From Buxus sempervirens (lineage: Eukaryota; Streptophyta; Magnoliopsida; Buxales; Buxaceae), in NCBI GenBank assembly GCA_947561395.2, contig OX387192.1, positions 5,544,721 to 5,608,720 of the forward strand: a stretch of 64,000 nucleotides of DNA. The letters run 5' to 3'. A model generated the notes under the pieces. It made no database searches, had not been told where the DNA came from, and saw nothing but the letters and a program-made list of their open reading frames with translations. Shown here piece after piece: positions 23,091 through 34,885 of this stretch (the first letter of the stretch is position 1; every line of letters begins with the position of its first letter). The position numbers and the translations under genes were made by a program.

Positions 23091-23422
23091 TGTAACACCC
23101 CAGACCCATACCCATCAAGATATTGTCCGCTCTGGGCCCAATGGGCCCTCACGGATTTGTTCTCAAGGGATAACACGAGAAAACTTCCCAGTGGTCACCC
23201 ATCCTAGCACTACTCTCACCCGAGCACGCTTAACTTCAGGGTTCCAAGGGGATTTAGTCCTGTGTTATACCTTAAAAGGCCTCTTGCTTAGTAGGGGGTC
23301 TTAAGACTACTTATAGCATCCCCAAGCGTTGTGGGATCCCAACCATATGCACATCATCGCCTAGTAGCTCACCCAGTAAGATTACCCATTCACCTGCCCA
23401 CTCAGACAGCCAGGATGTCATA
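23091..23422 (-). mobile_element. Cassandra-type solo LTR (5S-bearing TRIM)
   Basis: 332 bp, starting TGTAACACCCC, with exact target duplication GTGGG at 23086-23090 and 23423-23427. The right end reads GATGTCATA; a C to T change of a terminal CA explains the ending. It contains a 5S rRNA-like sequence on the minus strand, the hallmark of Cassandra TRIM elements. With 5S as the guide, the element is in minus orientation. Confidence 0.9.
23167..23280 (-). promoter_or_regulatory. 5S rRNA-like sequence with pol III internal promoter
   Basis: The minus strand carries a C-box match GGATGGGTGACC (23193-23204), an intermediate element, and an A-box-like AAGCGTGCTCGGGTGAG (23215-23231), as in plant 5S rRNA. 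The 5' third is more diverged. It is not a 5S gene of the rDNA array: it is single and bounded by LTR ends and target duplication. Confidence 0.85.
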
Positions 23423-23550
23423 GTGGGCCCAATGTCTCAAAATGGGCTTGGATTGGCCCAAAAACCCAATTGGTTCAGCCTGCATTGAAACGGGTCGGAT
23501 TGGGTCCAGCCGGGTCATAAAAATTGCTTTTTTAATTACTTACAAAATTT

Positions 23551-23603
23551 GACCGCATATACAATGCGGATTGGGCAGAACCGCATAACCAATGCGGTTC
23601 AGG
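23551..23603. repeat. Palindromic words around ACCGCATAT...ATGCGGT, first half
   Basis: ACCGCATATACAATGCGG and ACCGCATAACCAATGCGGT. The cluster is split by the hAT MITE and continues at 24314-24378 (ACCGCATATGAAATGCGGT, ACCGCACTGAGTATGCGGT). Confidence 0.75.
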
Positions 23604-24313
23604 TAGGGGTGGCAATTTCTAGCCCGGCCCGCCCAGCCCGACCCTCCCGGCCCGGTTTTAATAGGGTTTGGGCATGATTTTTAGGCCCAGCGGGCTAGCC
23701 CGGCCCGGATTTTAAGAGCCCATAATATTTAGGGCTGGGCTTGGGTGAGTTTATTTTAGCCCGAATCGGCCCGGCCCGGCCCTATTAATATTATGTTTAC
23801 TAAAAAACATAATTTTAATCTCTCCTTATCACTCTCCAACAAGCATCTCATTTAAAGTTGATTAGTTTAACATATTTTACATGTTTTAATGTATTTGGAT
23901 TGTGGGATTTAATTTTCCTAAGCAATATAGAAACTTTCCAATAGTACATATATTTTTTGTATTCAAGTCTCAAAAAAACATTACTTATCAAATATATGTT
24001 GAATGTGTATAAGAATTTCTATGCTTCGGAATGTTGAATACAACAATTCGTTAGTGAACATGCGGCCTCATTGTCTTCTTTTGGGATTTAACTAAGCCTT
24101 AAAATGTCTTGTGTTTTTGTTTCTTGATTAAAAAAAATTAATCATTTGTAAAAAAACCGGGCCAAATAGGGCCGGGCTTGGACAACTCTACTTTTATTAG
24201 GTTCGGGCTTGGGCATGATTTCCAAGCCCAAAATCAGGGCTGGGCTGGGCTTGGGCAAGCCCTAAAGTACTTATATATGCTCTTAAGCCCAGCCCGATAA
24301 ATTGCCACCCCTA
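23604..24313. mobile_element. hAT-type MITE, 710 bp
   Basis: Terminal inverted repeats TAGGGGTGGCAATTT and its complement at the right end, with an exact 8-bp target duplication GGTTCAGG (23596-23603 and 24314-24321). Subterminal parts are full of AGCCCGGCCC/GGGCTGGGC inverted words. No transposase frame. It landed within the LTR's palindrome cluster. Confidence 0.92.
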
Positions 24314-24378
24314 GGTTCAGGCCTGACCGCATATGAAATGCGGTCAAAGCCCGAACCGCACTGAGTATGCGGTTCGGC
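24314..24378. repeat. Palindromic words around ACCGCATAT...ATGCGGT, second half
   Basis: Continuation of the cluster at 23551-23603. Confidence 0.7.
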
Positions 24379-25737
24379 TCGGAATTCAAAATGGCCGAAA
24401 TCTTTGCTGGGTCTGGTTCGCCTAGTTCTTTGGGACGTCCGCCGATTTTTGGTGGGTTTCCAAGCACATACACAATGATGTTAAAGCTTCAAACTTGGCT
24501 CAAAGCAAACTTTATTTCATGGGAATTGAATCAATGAAGGATTCTACGCATTCGGTCTTCACCTAAATGTTGAAACAAGGACTCTAGAGATCCCTGTTTG
24601 TTATCAACATGATCTCATTCCCCCCTTCTTTAAGGGATAAGATTGAAGGCCTAAAAGGCTTAGATCTTACTCCATTCGACTAACTTATCCAAGTGAAACA
24701 CACACACATGAAACCCCTATAGATAATAAAGCAATACATGATATGCTTGCAGATTATGTAAACAGCAAATGTAAAAGACAATCTAGAGAAAAGATCTAAC
24801 ATGCCTAAAAAAGGTAGAGCTTAAACTTATGAAAAATGATTCATGCCATAGTTAGAAATGAGTTAAGGCAAAGCTTTCCTACTGATATTCACAATGAATG
24901 AATGTAAGCTGAAGCAAACCTTAGATATACCTATTACATGCTACTCATGGGTGAGTGTAGTGTTCATCCTTTCTAAGAAATATGCAACAGTAGATGAGAA
25001 GACGAGTGTGTCTGTGCCTTTGTGAATAATCTCTAATATATATATATATGATGACAAATAAATCCTAACAAGTATACCGAGCGACTGCAGTAATCACGTT
25101 TCAAATGAAAGGAAAGAGGGAAAACAGATTAGGGATACAGCGGATAATAAAGAGGACAAACCCCTCCTAGAAAATGAGCAAACCAACATAAGAAAGGTTA
25201 GTTTAAGAGTGCTTTAACAAGACTCTTACTTATGTGGAACTCTCTTCTCCTCCCATTTCCTTGTACGAGGAGTCCCCCTTGACATGGGGACTCCCATAGC
25301 ATGTACAAGAGAAGCAAATAGGTTAGAAACAAATAGGAAATAGTAAGCCTAAACGAATTAAAAAGAAAGTAGCTCAAAAGAACTCGATTTTGACATATAT
25401 TGAATGAAAAATGACAAGTATCCTCACCTTGATATTACCTTTGCTCTTGGATTTATGATTATCCTCCAAGTGGCGTAGATAGTAGTTTGTGGAGCCTCTT
25501 TTTGTTTTTCAAAGTCCTTCTCTTAGTTCTCTTTGTAGGGATTAATATGAAGAATAAAAGAAAGGGAAAAGGCCTAAGGGTATTTTGGCGATGAAACGGA
25601 GTTTAGGTGTGGGGGTAGGGCTTCATGAAGGTTTCAGGCTGCTGGAGAGGTAGGGGGACAACAGGGTTGAAGAGAACCTCTCCAACAATGAGGGTTGGGG
25701 CTCTATTTATAGGCAAAAATGAGGTGCTAACAGTATC

Positions 25738-26173
25738 GTTGATCCTTCCTTACCAAAGAAGAAAGAAGATCTAAACAAAAGAAAAAATAGTACTTATGAG
25801 AGAGGGGATTGCCTGCTGTGTTAAGGCAACCAAGGGAAGGACAGTGCATTGGGGAAGGCGGTGGAAAGAGAGAGAAATAGGGGCTGAAGTAAGAGATAGT
25901 GAAAAGACAAAACATCGAGAGAGAGTTGGAGAAGTGGGAAATTAATGAAGAGGGAGAAGAGAAAAGAGATGGGGAAGAGAGAGAGCGTTGGAGGATAAAA
26001 ATTAAATAAAAATAATAATAATTTAAAGAAAGAGGATAAACAGTGGGGGGGGGGGGGAGGAAATGATGAAAGCCATTAGCGAGGAAAGAGAAACGTAGAA
26101 GTGGAAAATAGAGAGAAAAAATAAAAAAGAAAGTGGAGAGAGAAAAGGCTCTCACCTTCACGTCATCTTCCAC
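25738..26173. other. Unassigned purine-rich segment
   Basis: GAGAGA-rich, with a G run at about 26045-26057. Long plus-strand purine stretch; no domain in any frame. Confidence 0.5.
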
Positions 26174-29099
26174 TTTTATATTTGTGCTTTCCCTCTTTTA
26201 TATGGGTGGATTGCTGAACACAATGATCCCGCTTTAAAAGGAAAATATTTGTGCTTTCCTTAGGTTAAAGTGAGATACTATTCAGACTTGAAGGAAGTTC
26301 CAATCAAGTACCTAAGACTTGTTTCTCACGATCCCATGACTGGTTCTTTTAGTCATGTAAGTATAGATCGTGACAAAACACTTGACATCAACCCGATTAG
26401 TGAGTATTCTCCCTAAGAAGAGGCGTCTAGAGAAGACTTGATGAGAATGGATCGCCAGCCTTCTTTATGCTATCCTCCTCATCACAATTTTTGTGAAAAT
26501 CCTCTTGTCCCTAAACCGATGGTTGCATTGAAGATTGGAGATGGCCTAGTCAAATGGGACACGACACTTGGCTCTCATGGAGGCTCTCTTGGAGAAATTC
26601 AGTATCTTAGTGGATTTTGGGACTGGACAACTGAAGTTTATAATAAACTTCTTAGTGTTGATCGTACCAAGGAGCTTGTACTTGCAGTCTATCAAGCATC
26701 TTTAGATTATGCTCATCTTACCAACATGTACTCTCTACAAAGTGTGGTGTCCAGAAACGAATACGTTTGTGACGAGCCATGGCGAGATATGTATCTCTTT
26801 GTGGGATATCCATTAAGTCACTGGACTTTCTATCAGTGGCGAATACCATCAAGAAGTCGTCCCCTGCTTGGATGAATTGAAGTCATTACCAAAGTCTTGC
26901 TCCTATCTATTCAAGGCATTTGACTTGATCACCCTTGAAAAGAATTCTGATCGAGTCAGACATTTAGATTGGCTTGAATTTTGGTATCCAAAGGCTAAGC
27001 GTATTCCTAATCCTCGTGTCTATTTAGATTACAAGGATGCATCCCACGCTTTTTATTTTGATAAGCAGATAGGAGAGAGTCATCAATCGAAGAAGATATA
27101 CCGAACTTCTATTCGTATGGATGCCGTGGAAGGCAAATGGAAGGACAACGTGAACCCGGTCTCCCGCTTGAATTTTCATGTTGATTCGTTTATTGACGGA
27201 GAAGCAAGAATTGCTTCATACTTAGCTTTATGGCTTTGCTGGTACATTCTACCAATTGGAGAGGATTTCATTCGTCCCGGAACTTTTAGGATTGCTTCTC
27301 AGATGGATCAGGGAGTCACTCACAGCTTGGTTCCTCCAATTTTAGCCAACATATACAGAGGACTTTCGAATACTTATATTAGTATTTGAAAAGATGGTAA
27401 TCTTGGAACGACATCTTCCCCTTTCCCCAGTCATTTCTTTATGCATGGATGGGTTTGTATTTTGCACGCGGGGTATTACTGAAATTGACGAGGATTGTGG
27501 CTGCTCCCTTATCAAACGATTCCGAGGTCCTTTGAATGCATATTTCTTCTTCGAGAGTGAAGCAAAGCAAGTCAGGGCATCATTTGTGGGACCATGACTA
27601 AGAAGGACTTCTTCTGGCATCCTTTTTCCATTACACCATCCAAGACCAGGTATAAGAAGTGATACTCGCAATTGATAAAAGGAGACTATTGAGTTCATGT
27701 TCAGCATTCGCCTTGGATATGTCATGCATCACCGTGGACCGATCTTCATTCATGAGATATACAACCCACACCGTTTTGCCAGACAACATGGATTCCACCA
27801 AAAACTTCCAGGAAGTCCTCTCCCTTTCTCTTCAAAAGTTGATGCTGCTTCTTTATTTAGTTTTTGGTTATCTCTAACCAGGGTTGGCAGTGATGCAGAG
27901 TTCCATATCCCTTATCCTTGTGACGACATTGATGGTCAGTGTGGTCTTGATTATTTGGATTGGTGGGAGAAAATTGTTAACCCTTTTCTAGACGGGGTTA
28001 GCGTGTAGACTTTAAGTGACAGTGAAAAGTCAAGCTTCCGCATTGATTTGCATAGAAGCAAAGTAGATCGAGATGCCATGAGAAAAGCAATGAATAAGCC
28101 ATCGTCTTCTTTGAGCTAGAAACGAAGTTCTTCAACTGCTTTTGAAGATCAAAGACATCCTTCCCATAAGTCAATAAAGATCATTTGGTAGAAGGCAGCT
28201 TTAACAAATGCAGAAGCCAAAGAGTCAACATCTCCTGATGATCTTGATAATGTTCCACTCAGGACTCACATGAAACCTCGGGCAGAATTGGTGGATGATG
28301 ACAATATTAGGGAGGCAACAAAGTGAGCATGCCAAAGGGCAATAGAAATGGAATGATCATGTTCCCACCTACCTCTGATTTTAGAAGGTGTTGCTACTCC
28401 AGTGGTTGAAACTTCCACTCCTCAAACGACGGAATTGGATTCGAGTAATAAATCACCTAATCTTTTTGAAGGTAATTCGTTACTACCAGTTCTTTTTTTT
28501 AAATATATATATATATATCCTTTTTCTTTTTAGATTTCCCACCAATACCAAGTGATGCATTTTTGGAGCATCTTTCAGGTTTAAATTTTATTGGTGGAGA
28601 CAATGTTGCTATAGATCTTGCCAACGCACTGGATGATGCTGTGAGACATGGGAAAAATCAATCCAGTGACTTTCCGATCATCACACGGGATTCGAAAAAA
28701 GGGAAGAGTCGCCACCATTCTTTTTAGGTGTGAATGGACACCAAAATCATCAAAATAAGCACAAAAAGGCAAATCTAGATAAAAAAGAATTCCTCTTTAA
28801 AATAAAAAATCCAGAGATGGGTAAGGGGATTAGATTATGAATAGGGGAAGGTGTAAAACCCCGTCCTGGATTATATCTTAATTATTAAGCTTAATTATCT
28901 AAAGTGTGATTATTAAACTAATTAAGAAATTGTGTTATGAAGATGGTGTAAATATGGATTATAGTTAAGGATTTAGGGAAATCAAATTGAACTTTATTGA
29001 AGTTATTAAGAGAAGTCTAGTTAGTGCTATGTCTTAATTTCAATTAGCTAAAGTATCCTCCAATTAGATCTAATGAATTGGAAATCAAATTTTGAAAAA

Positions 29100-30230
29100 T
29101 TAGAGTTAAGTGTACCTAAAGTACCTTCAAAGTATACCCAGGGTACCCCAAAGTATACCCCAGGTACCCCCAGGTACCCTCCCGATTAACACTAGAAGTA
29201 CACCTATACATTACTCAAGGTACCCTCTCGAATACCACTAAAGTACCTCTTGTATTACTCAAGGTACCCCCATTGTATACCCAAAGTACGTCCATGTACT
29301 ACTCAAGGTATCACCTAAGTATACCTAGAGTACACCAAAGTATTACCCAAGGTACCATCCAAATATGCCTAGGGTACACCCATGTATTACCCGAAGTACC
29401 TCCATGTATTACTCAAAGTACATCCAAGTGTTACCCAAAGTACCACTCAAGTACACCTAAGGTATCCCCTGTGGTTGCCTAAAGTACCCCTCTGATTTAC
29501 TTAAGGTACTCCATGTGTTTGCCCAAGGTACTCCTTGTATTACCTAAAGGTACCCCTTTATTTTACCTAAGGTACCTTATTTGAATACCTAAAGTACCCC
29601 CTAATTATACCTAAGGTACCTCACTCATATTGCCTAAGGTACCCCATTTGAATACCTAAAGTACCCCACATGTATACTTAAAGTACCACTTATATTACCT
29701 AAGGCACCTCACTCATATTGGCTAAGGTACCCCATTCGAATACCTAAAGTACCCCCTAATTATACCTAAGGTACCTCACTTGTATTGCCTAAGGTATCCC
29801 TTTATTTTAACTAAGGTACCCTACTGTCTTACTTGAAGTACCCCTTTGTTTAGCTAAAGTACATTCCCTTATACAGCTGAAGTACCCCTTTATATAACTA
29901 AAGTACCTCCAATATACCTAAGGTACATCCCTTACATTACCTGAGGTACACCCCCCTAAGCTTATTCAAAGTTTACCCCTTAGAATGATTAAGGTAAATC
30001 CCTTGAAACACTAAGGTACCCTCTCAATAACACTAAGGTACCCCCACTTCACACCAGGGTATCCCATTTGGTATAACTAAGGTACCCCCAAGCATCCCTA
30101 GAGTATGCCTTTGAAATAGCTAAGGAAAACTCCTTAAAACACTTGGGTAACCCTTCAAATAACACTAAGGTACCCTCTACTTATCACTAAGGTACACCCA
30201 TACTTAACACTAAGGTACCTCTAAGGGTTT
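29100..30230. repeat. GGTACC-rich degenerate tandem array, 1.1 kb
   Basis: Dozens of imperfect units of about 15-30 bp around ACCTAAGGTACCCC / ACCTAAAGTACCCC. Spacing is irregular and the AAGGTACC or AAAGTACC core is the constant part. It lies upstream of the TATA box of the Tekay-type LTR. Confidence 0.9.
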
Positions 30231-30969
30231 TAGTTGAATAAAAGCCTTGTTTAGGGGCAGATTTGAAAGACCCAAAAGTTGGGCATATAAAAGGGTTGCC
30301 CTAACTAAATATCTAGTGTCTTAAAAACCCCTTTCTTTGTCTTGGACGTATAGAACAAGAGGAGAAAAGTGGGAGCTTTCTTGAAGGCTTGGAGAAGAAG
30401 AAGAATGAGGAAGATTAAAGAGGTTTGCTTCTCCATCATCATGTAAGTAGCAAACCCTTCAAACTAAAATGAATTTATCGGATTTTCGTACTTCCCTCTC
30501 CTAGGGTTTGATTAAACTAGAGAATCTCTTGCATGTTTGGCTTTACCTTAAAAATTCATAGGGTTTGGTTTATCTAACTATCTTGTTTAGTTTTCTATTG
30601 ATTTGCCATGGATTTTCGTATTTCTTTCTCCTAGGGTTTGGATAAATTGGGAAATCACTTGTATGTGGGGTTTTGCTTTCAAAATTCATAGGGTTTGGGT
30701 TTTATAGCAATATAGTGTATTCTTCTCTTGATTGTCATGGATTTACAACCTTTATTGATTATATCTCAAGATTAGGGTTTGAGTTTGATGGGTTGATTGG
30801 GGTTTCATGTGGTTGGATTTATGTTCATGAGTATTTGGGATGGATTCCTATGTTGGGAGGTGTTCTTGAGCATGTTGGGATGTTTTAGAATCATCCCATG
30901 TGGTATTAGAGAGGTTGGATGTGGCTTGTATAGGTTTGGTGTTGGAAAATAGCCAAAATTTTGTAAGAA

Positions 30970-31215
30970 CCCGAGCCGGCGATTAATCCTGAAGATTGGC
31001 GATTAATCCTAAGCCAAGACCCCCCAAAAATCAGTTCTGTTAAAGCTAATCGTGAATTAGGATTAATCGCCCAGGGCTAATCGCGACCTTAACGCGCGAA
31101 CATTGACCTTACCGCGCGCACGTTGGCCTTGATTTACCCTTTAGTGCGCAAACGTCAACCCCAGTCTTTACCCCAACGCCTGAACGTTGCCTTGTCTATG
31201 CCTTTAACGCCCAAA
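30970..31215. repeat. Inverted-repeat cluster in Tekay-type LTR
   Basis: GGCGATTAATCCT appears twice in direct orientation, and then as its complement AGGATTAATCGCC. This is followed by repeated CGCGCGAACATTGACC-like and ACGCCTGAACGTTGCC-like units. About 700 nt downstream of TATA, as in the LTR at 1-2707. Confidence 0.7.
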
Positions 31216-31860
31216 CGTTGAGCCTATGTTTTTGGAGTTCTTCACTTCTTTTCTCCCTCAACACTTTCCCAAACAACCCAAGCCTTCTACACAGCACTCT
31301 TATTACATTAAAGATATTTAAGTAAATGTCCTGTGTATTTATTGTTCAATTTACTTAAGTCTTTACATGTAAATAAGGTTTTACTTCCCATTTGGAACCA
31401 ATAAAAATACTCCCAAGGTCCAATTCCCAACCAATAAAAAGTCAACTTTTCAGTTTGTGCCTAAATTTCCAGTTTTCCCGATTTTCAAAAATGGCCACTT
31501 TTTGAGTTTGATATCCAAATGAGTGATTCGGAAGCCCATAAAATTTTGAATGATTTGTATACCCTCCAATAGACTACAACCAGAATTTGAGCCCCAAACT
31601 CCTTGTAGATTTGTTTAGAAAAATTCGACACCGAAAAGTCAATATTTTTATCCAGACTTCGAATTTTTTGAGGTCCGAAACTTTTTGTTCCGGAATCCGT
31701 TGATTTTTGGTATGGTGACTTTATTGGGGATCCTAAGACTATCCCGCTTCTCAAATGCATGATTCGTGGACCTTATGGGGTATGTACTCTACTATGATTT
31801 GGTTTTGAATGTGAAGTGCTTATTAGTTATTTCTTACGCATTTTGAATATTATTTGACAA

Positions 31861-32090
31861 TTGGTATTCAATAGTGGACGAGTAGTCCCACTTAGCATTC
31901 ATCCATGGATGAGTAGTCCCACTTAGCATTCATCCATGGACGAGTAGTCCCACTTAGCATTCACCAGTGGACGAGTAGTCCCACATGACCCTTGATACTT
32001 GACACTTGGTATTTAATAAAGAACGAGTAGTCCCACTTGACATTGGTTCTAGTAATAGTCTCACTTGACATTGGTTCTAGTAACTGCTGA
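31861..32090. repeat. 31-bp tandem repeats in Tekay-type LTR
   Basis: About six units around GACGAGTAGTCCCACTTAG and CATTCATCCATG; the first three are nearly identical, later ones are degenerate. Confidence 0.85.
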
Positions 32091-33527
32091 GAAAGGTTTG
32101 TTCTACAGGTTTGGTCTACATTATCAGTCCTACCAGGTTTGTTAGTTTATTTTTTATGTGTTACATTGTTTAGTTGCTTTACTTGAGAATATAAATAGCA
32201 TGAACTGTATTTATTCATGATGTTAAATGAATTGCATAAACTGTTTCCACTCATGCATGTTTGCTGCTTACTGGGACTTTAAGTTTCACGCGTTTTGTTT
32301 TACCGGATTTGTTTTCAGATCCGCTTAGTGAGCCGCGTACTGGGGCAGATAGTGAGGGTGAGCTTGAGCATGAGCCCGAGGACTTCTACTACCCGTAGTA
32401 GGGTTCTCTTTATGTTATTGTATTTAGTTTTAGAAACTATCAATGGGATGTAATTATTTATTTTTGATTTATAGACTTGGGAGTTATCTTTAGGTTATCA
32501 TTTTTGTATATGAATGCTCATGAGAGAGTTAGTGATGGAGAGATCTTAGTTGCCTTTTTGTATACCCAAATGTTGTATTTTGGAGTTATTACACAGATGA
32601 TCTTTTGATTATATGGAAATTTTTATTCTATGCTTCTTTAGTCATGCACTCTGATAATTACATTGTGATTGCCTAGGATTGATTGTGTTAATCAGGTTCT
32701 ATCGGGCCCATAAGTAGGTCTCGGGGACGGGTTGGTGCCGTGATAGGGCAGACCCGGATCTGGGGCGTTACAAAAGGTGTTAGGCACCCCCATCCACCCA
32801 CAACAAGGTGGTTGTCAAGTGTTGTTCATGCTCAAAATAAAGAAAGCTTGCTAATTAAAATAATCAAAAAGGCTTGAAAGGGATTAAACACATGTATGAT
32901 CCCTCCACATGAGAAGTCCAATGAATCTTAGACTTTATTTTATGGAAGTATCACTTCTAGGACATTACCATTTATTGCAAATCAAAATGAAACTTGAATA
33001 CAAGCAAGTAGAGGCAAATCCGGAAAACTCGGTAAAAGATGGAGCCATTTGACCATAAATCATTCAAATTAAATTCAAATTGAATCAAACCAAATCCATT
33101 TGAAAGATTATGATAAATAAAATACTCAGGAAAATTTTCAAGTAGATCCGATTAAAATCCTAAGAGTTATGGTTGTTTGAAATTTACTGTTATAAGTTGA
33201 TAAAAGTGGTAAGTGGGCAACTTTGAAAACTTATTTGTGAAAATTGGCTCCATATAAATCTTTGAAAATTTGCAAGAATGAGGTACATGGTGCCATCTTT
33301 CAAATGAAATAAGCCTCACACGAAACTTCATTCGGATGTGACTTGTGTGACCTCACGAACATGCCCAGAGGATCGCAGATCAGCACAGAATTGTGCTATA
33401 GGGCAGTTCTGAGTAAATCAAACACACAAGATACAAATGAAAGCAAAAATTTTTTAAACCAATTGGATTTGAAAGCATACTCATAAAGTAAAACACAGAA
33501 ATCAAAATCACTTAAATCGAGCAAGTG

Positions 33528-33590
33528 GTGCTCAGTCAAAGTGACAGGTTCAGCAATCTGGCCTGAACTGACCTGTCGACTTTGATCGAA
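33528..33590. repeat. Inverted repeat in Tat-type solo LTR
   Basis: TCAAAGTGACAGGTTCAG pairs imperfectly with CTGAACTGACCTGTCGACTTTGA. It lies about 1 kb downstream of the minus-strand TATA at 34599-34608. Confidence 0.65.
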
Positions 33591-34769
33591 TGGTGTCAAA
33601 AATCTACTTCATAAAAATTAATGATTTTTTACAGACAAGAACTAGACAAGCTCAAATTTCACATGTCTTTGGAATCACCCCAAAATTCATCCGGATGATG
33701 AAGTTATGGGTGTTCTAAGATCGGGTGCAAGTGCTGTCCAGATTTGAGACTTTTGAGCAAAATCAAGTCAAAACTGTGGGCAAGTGTATGTGATCTGTGT
33801 GATTTGAATTAAAATTATCTGGAAAAATATTGAAAACCCTCCAGAAGGATATAGGGCACGAATTTGGCTCACCATTCTCTTTGATTGGAGAGAATATACT
33901 AAAACCCTCAAAATGGAGCAAAAATGCCCAAAACAGAGAGATTAGACCGAGGGGTCTTCTATATCCAAGGAAAAACTTGCTTGTATTCATTTGAAAATCA
34001 TTTAGAAATGTCCAAGAAATGTTTGGGTTCATTCATTTCAGATCTATCATAATGAATACGATAGATCCAAAATACAAGCCTATTTCGACAAAATAAGTGC
34101 AATGTGTGCATGTATAAAATTCATCTCTTTAGATTAATCAACACATATAACATTCAAAGCATATCAATCAAATGGGGGTTCTATGCCTAGGGTTCCATTC
34201 CCATTCTCGTTTCCCCTAGTTCTCTTTTCACGTTTCACGGCTTAGAGATAGTCTTGAGGTACTTTGAGTAGAGCATGGGGTTTCACACAACAGTAGGCCA
34301 TTAAGAGGGTTCTAGAACTAAGGTTCCATTCCCATTCTCGGTTCCCCTAGCTTTCTCTTCACGTTTTACGGCTAGAGATAGTCTTGAGGTACTTTGAGTA
34401 GGGAATGGCTTTCAAACACATTCAGGCCATTATTCTACAGAAAGGTAGACGGAAGAACTAACCCTAGAATTTAAGAACAGAAAATTAAAAGAAGGTTAGG
34501 GCTTACCTGGGTTCTGGAAGCAATGGAGCAGAGGTTCCCTTCTTCACTTGGAGCTCTTCAATCTCCAACTCTTGGCCATTTGCTTGAGGAGAAGCCTCCT
34601 ATTTATAGGCAAAGGCTAGGGTAAGGGGTGCCCTAATGCTAGACACAAAATTATGTCTAGAATCCACCAACTTAAACCCTAAGGCTATTTCCGGGAATTC
34701 CCACTCTTAAAGATAGGTAAAACAGTAAAAGAGTGAAACTCTCGGAATTTTCAAAGTTTGCAGCAAAAC

Positions 34770-34885
34770 ACTTGTATCCGACAACTCAGGTCGGATACAA
34801 GTAATGACATTTGTATCCGACATAATTCATCGGATACAATGAAACTTATTTGTATCCGATGAGTTCTATCAAATACAAAGAAGCA
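34770..34885. repeat. Palindromic words around TTGTATCCGA...TCGGATACAA
   Basis: Three words: CTTGTATCCGACAACTCAGG with GTCGGATACAAG; TTTGTATCCGACATAATTC with ATCGGATACAA; TTTGTATCCGATGAG with a mutated partner. Located 160-280 bp upstream of the minus-strand TATA. Confidence 0.8.

Larger units (their letters stand above)
22455..25732 (-). mobile_element. Tat-type solo LTR with two nested insertions
   Basis: Plus-strand ends TGTGAGCACG and GAGGTGCTAACA. Exact 5-bp target duplication GTATC at 22450-22454 and 25733-25737. It contains the lineage block GGAGTCGCCACTGCCTGAGA (about 22514) and GGGGAAGTCCGAAGACACCC. A Cassandra solo LTR (23091-23422) and a hAT MITE (23604-24313) are nested inside; without them it is about 2.2 kb. 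The TATA box (25703-25712) is only 20 bp from the right end, so the region upstream of TATA seen in related LTRs has been lost. No internal region or second LTR: a product of LTR-LTR recombination. Confidence 0.9.
28852..32772 (+). mobile_element. Tekay/Del-type solo LTR, 3.9 kb
   Basis: Starts TGTAAAACCCCG (as at 2707, minus strand) and ends GGGGCGTTACA. Target duplication GAAGG (28847-28851) against AAAGG (32773-32777), 4 of 5. Parts in order: a long GGTACC-rich tandem array (29100-30230), TATA-like CATATAAAAGGG (about 30283), hairpin words (30970-31215), 31-bp tandem repeats (31861-32090), TTTTCAGATCCGC near 32316. There is no internal region, so it is a solo LTR. Confidence 0.88.

Noticed and set aside
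23167-23280. 5S rRNA gene
   Set aside because: Single copy, diverged at its 5' third, and bounded by Cassandra LTR ends and a GTGGG target duplication.
26438-28008. Host PMD gene with two or three exons
   Set aside because: It carries stops and frameshifts, lies between a Tat pol and its polypurine tract and LTR in the antisense position known for Tat extra ORFs.
29100-30230. CRISPR-like look of regularly recurring GGTACC cores
   Set aside because: Spacing is irregular, cores are degenerate, and the array lies within a plant LTR with target duplication.
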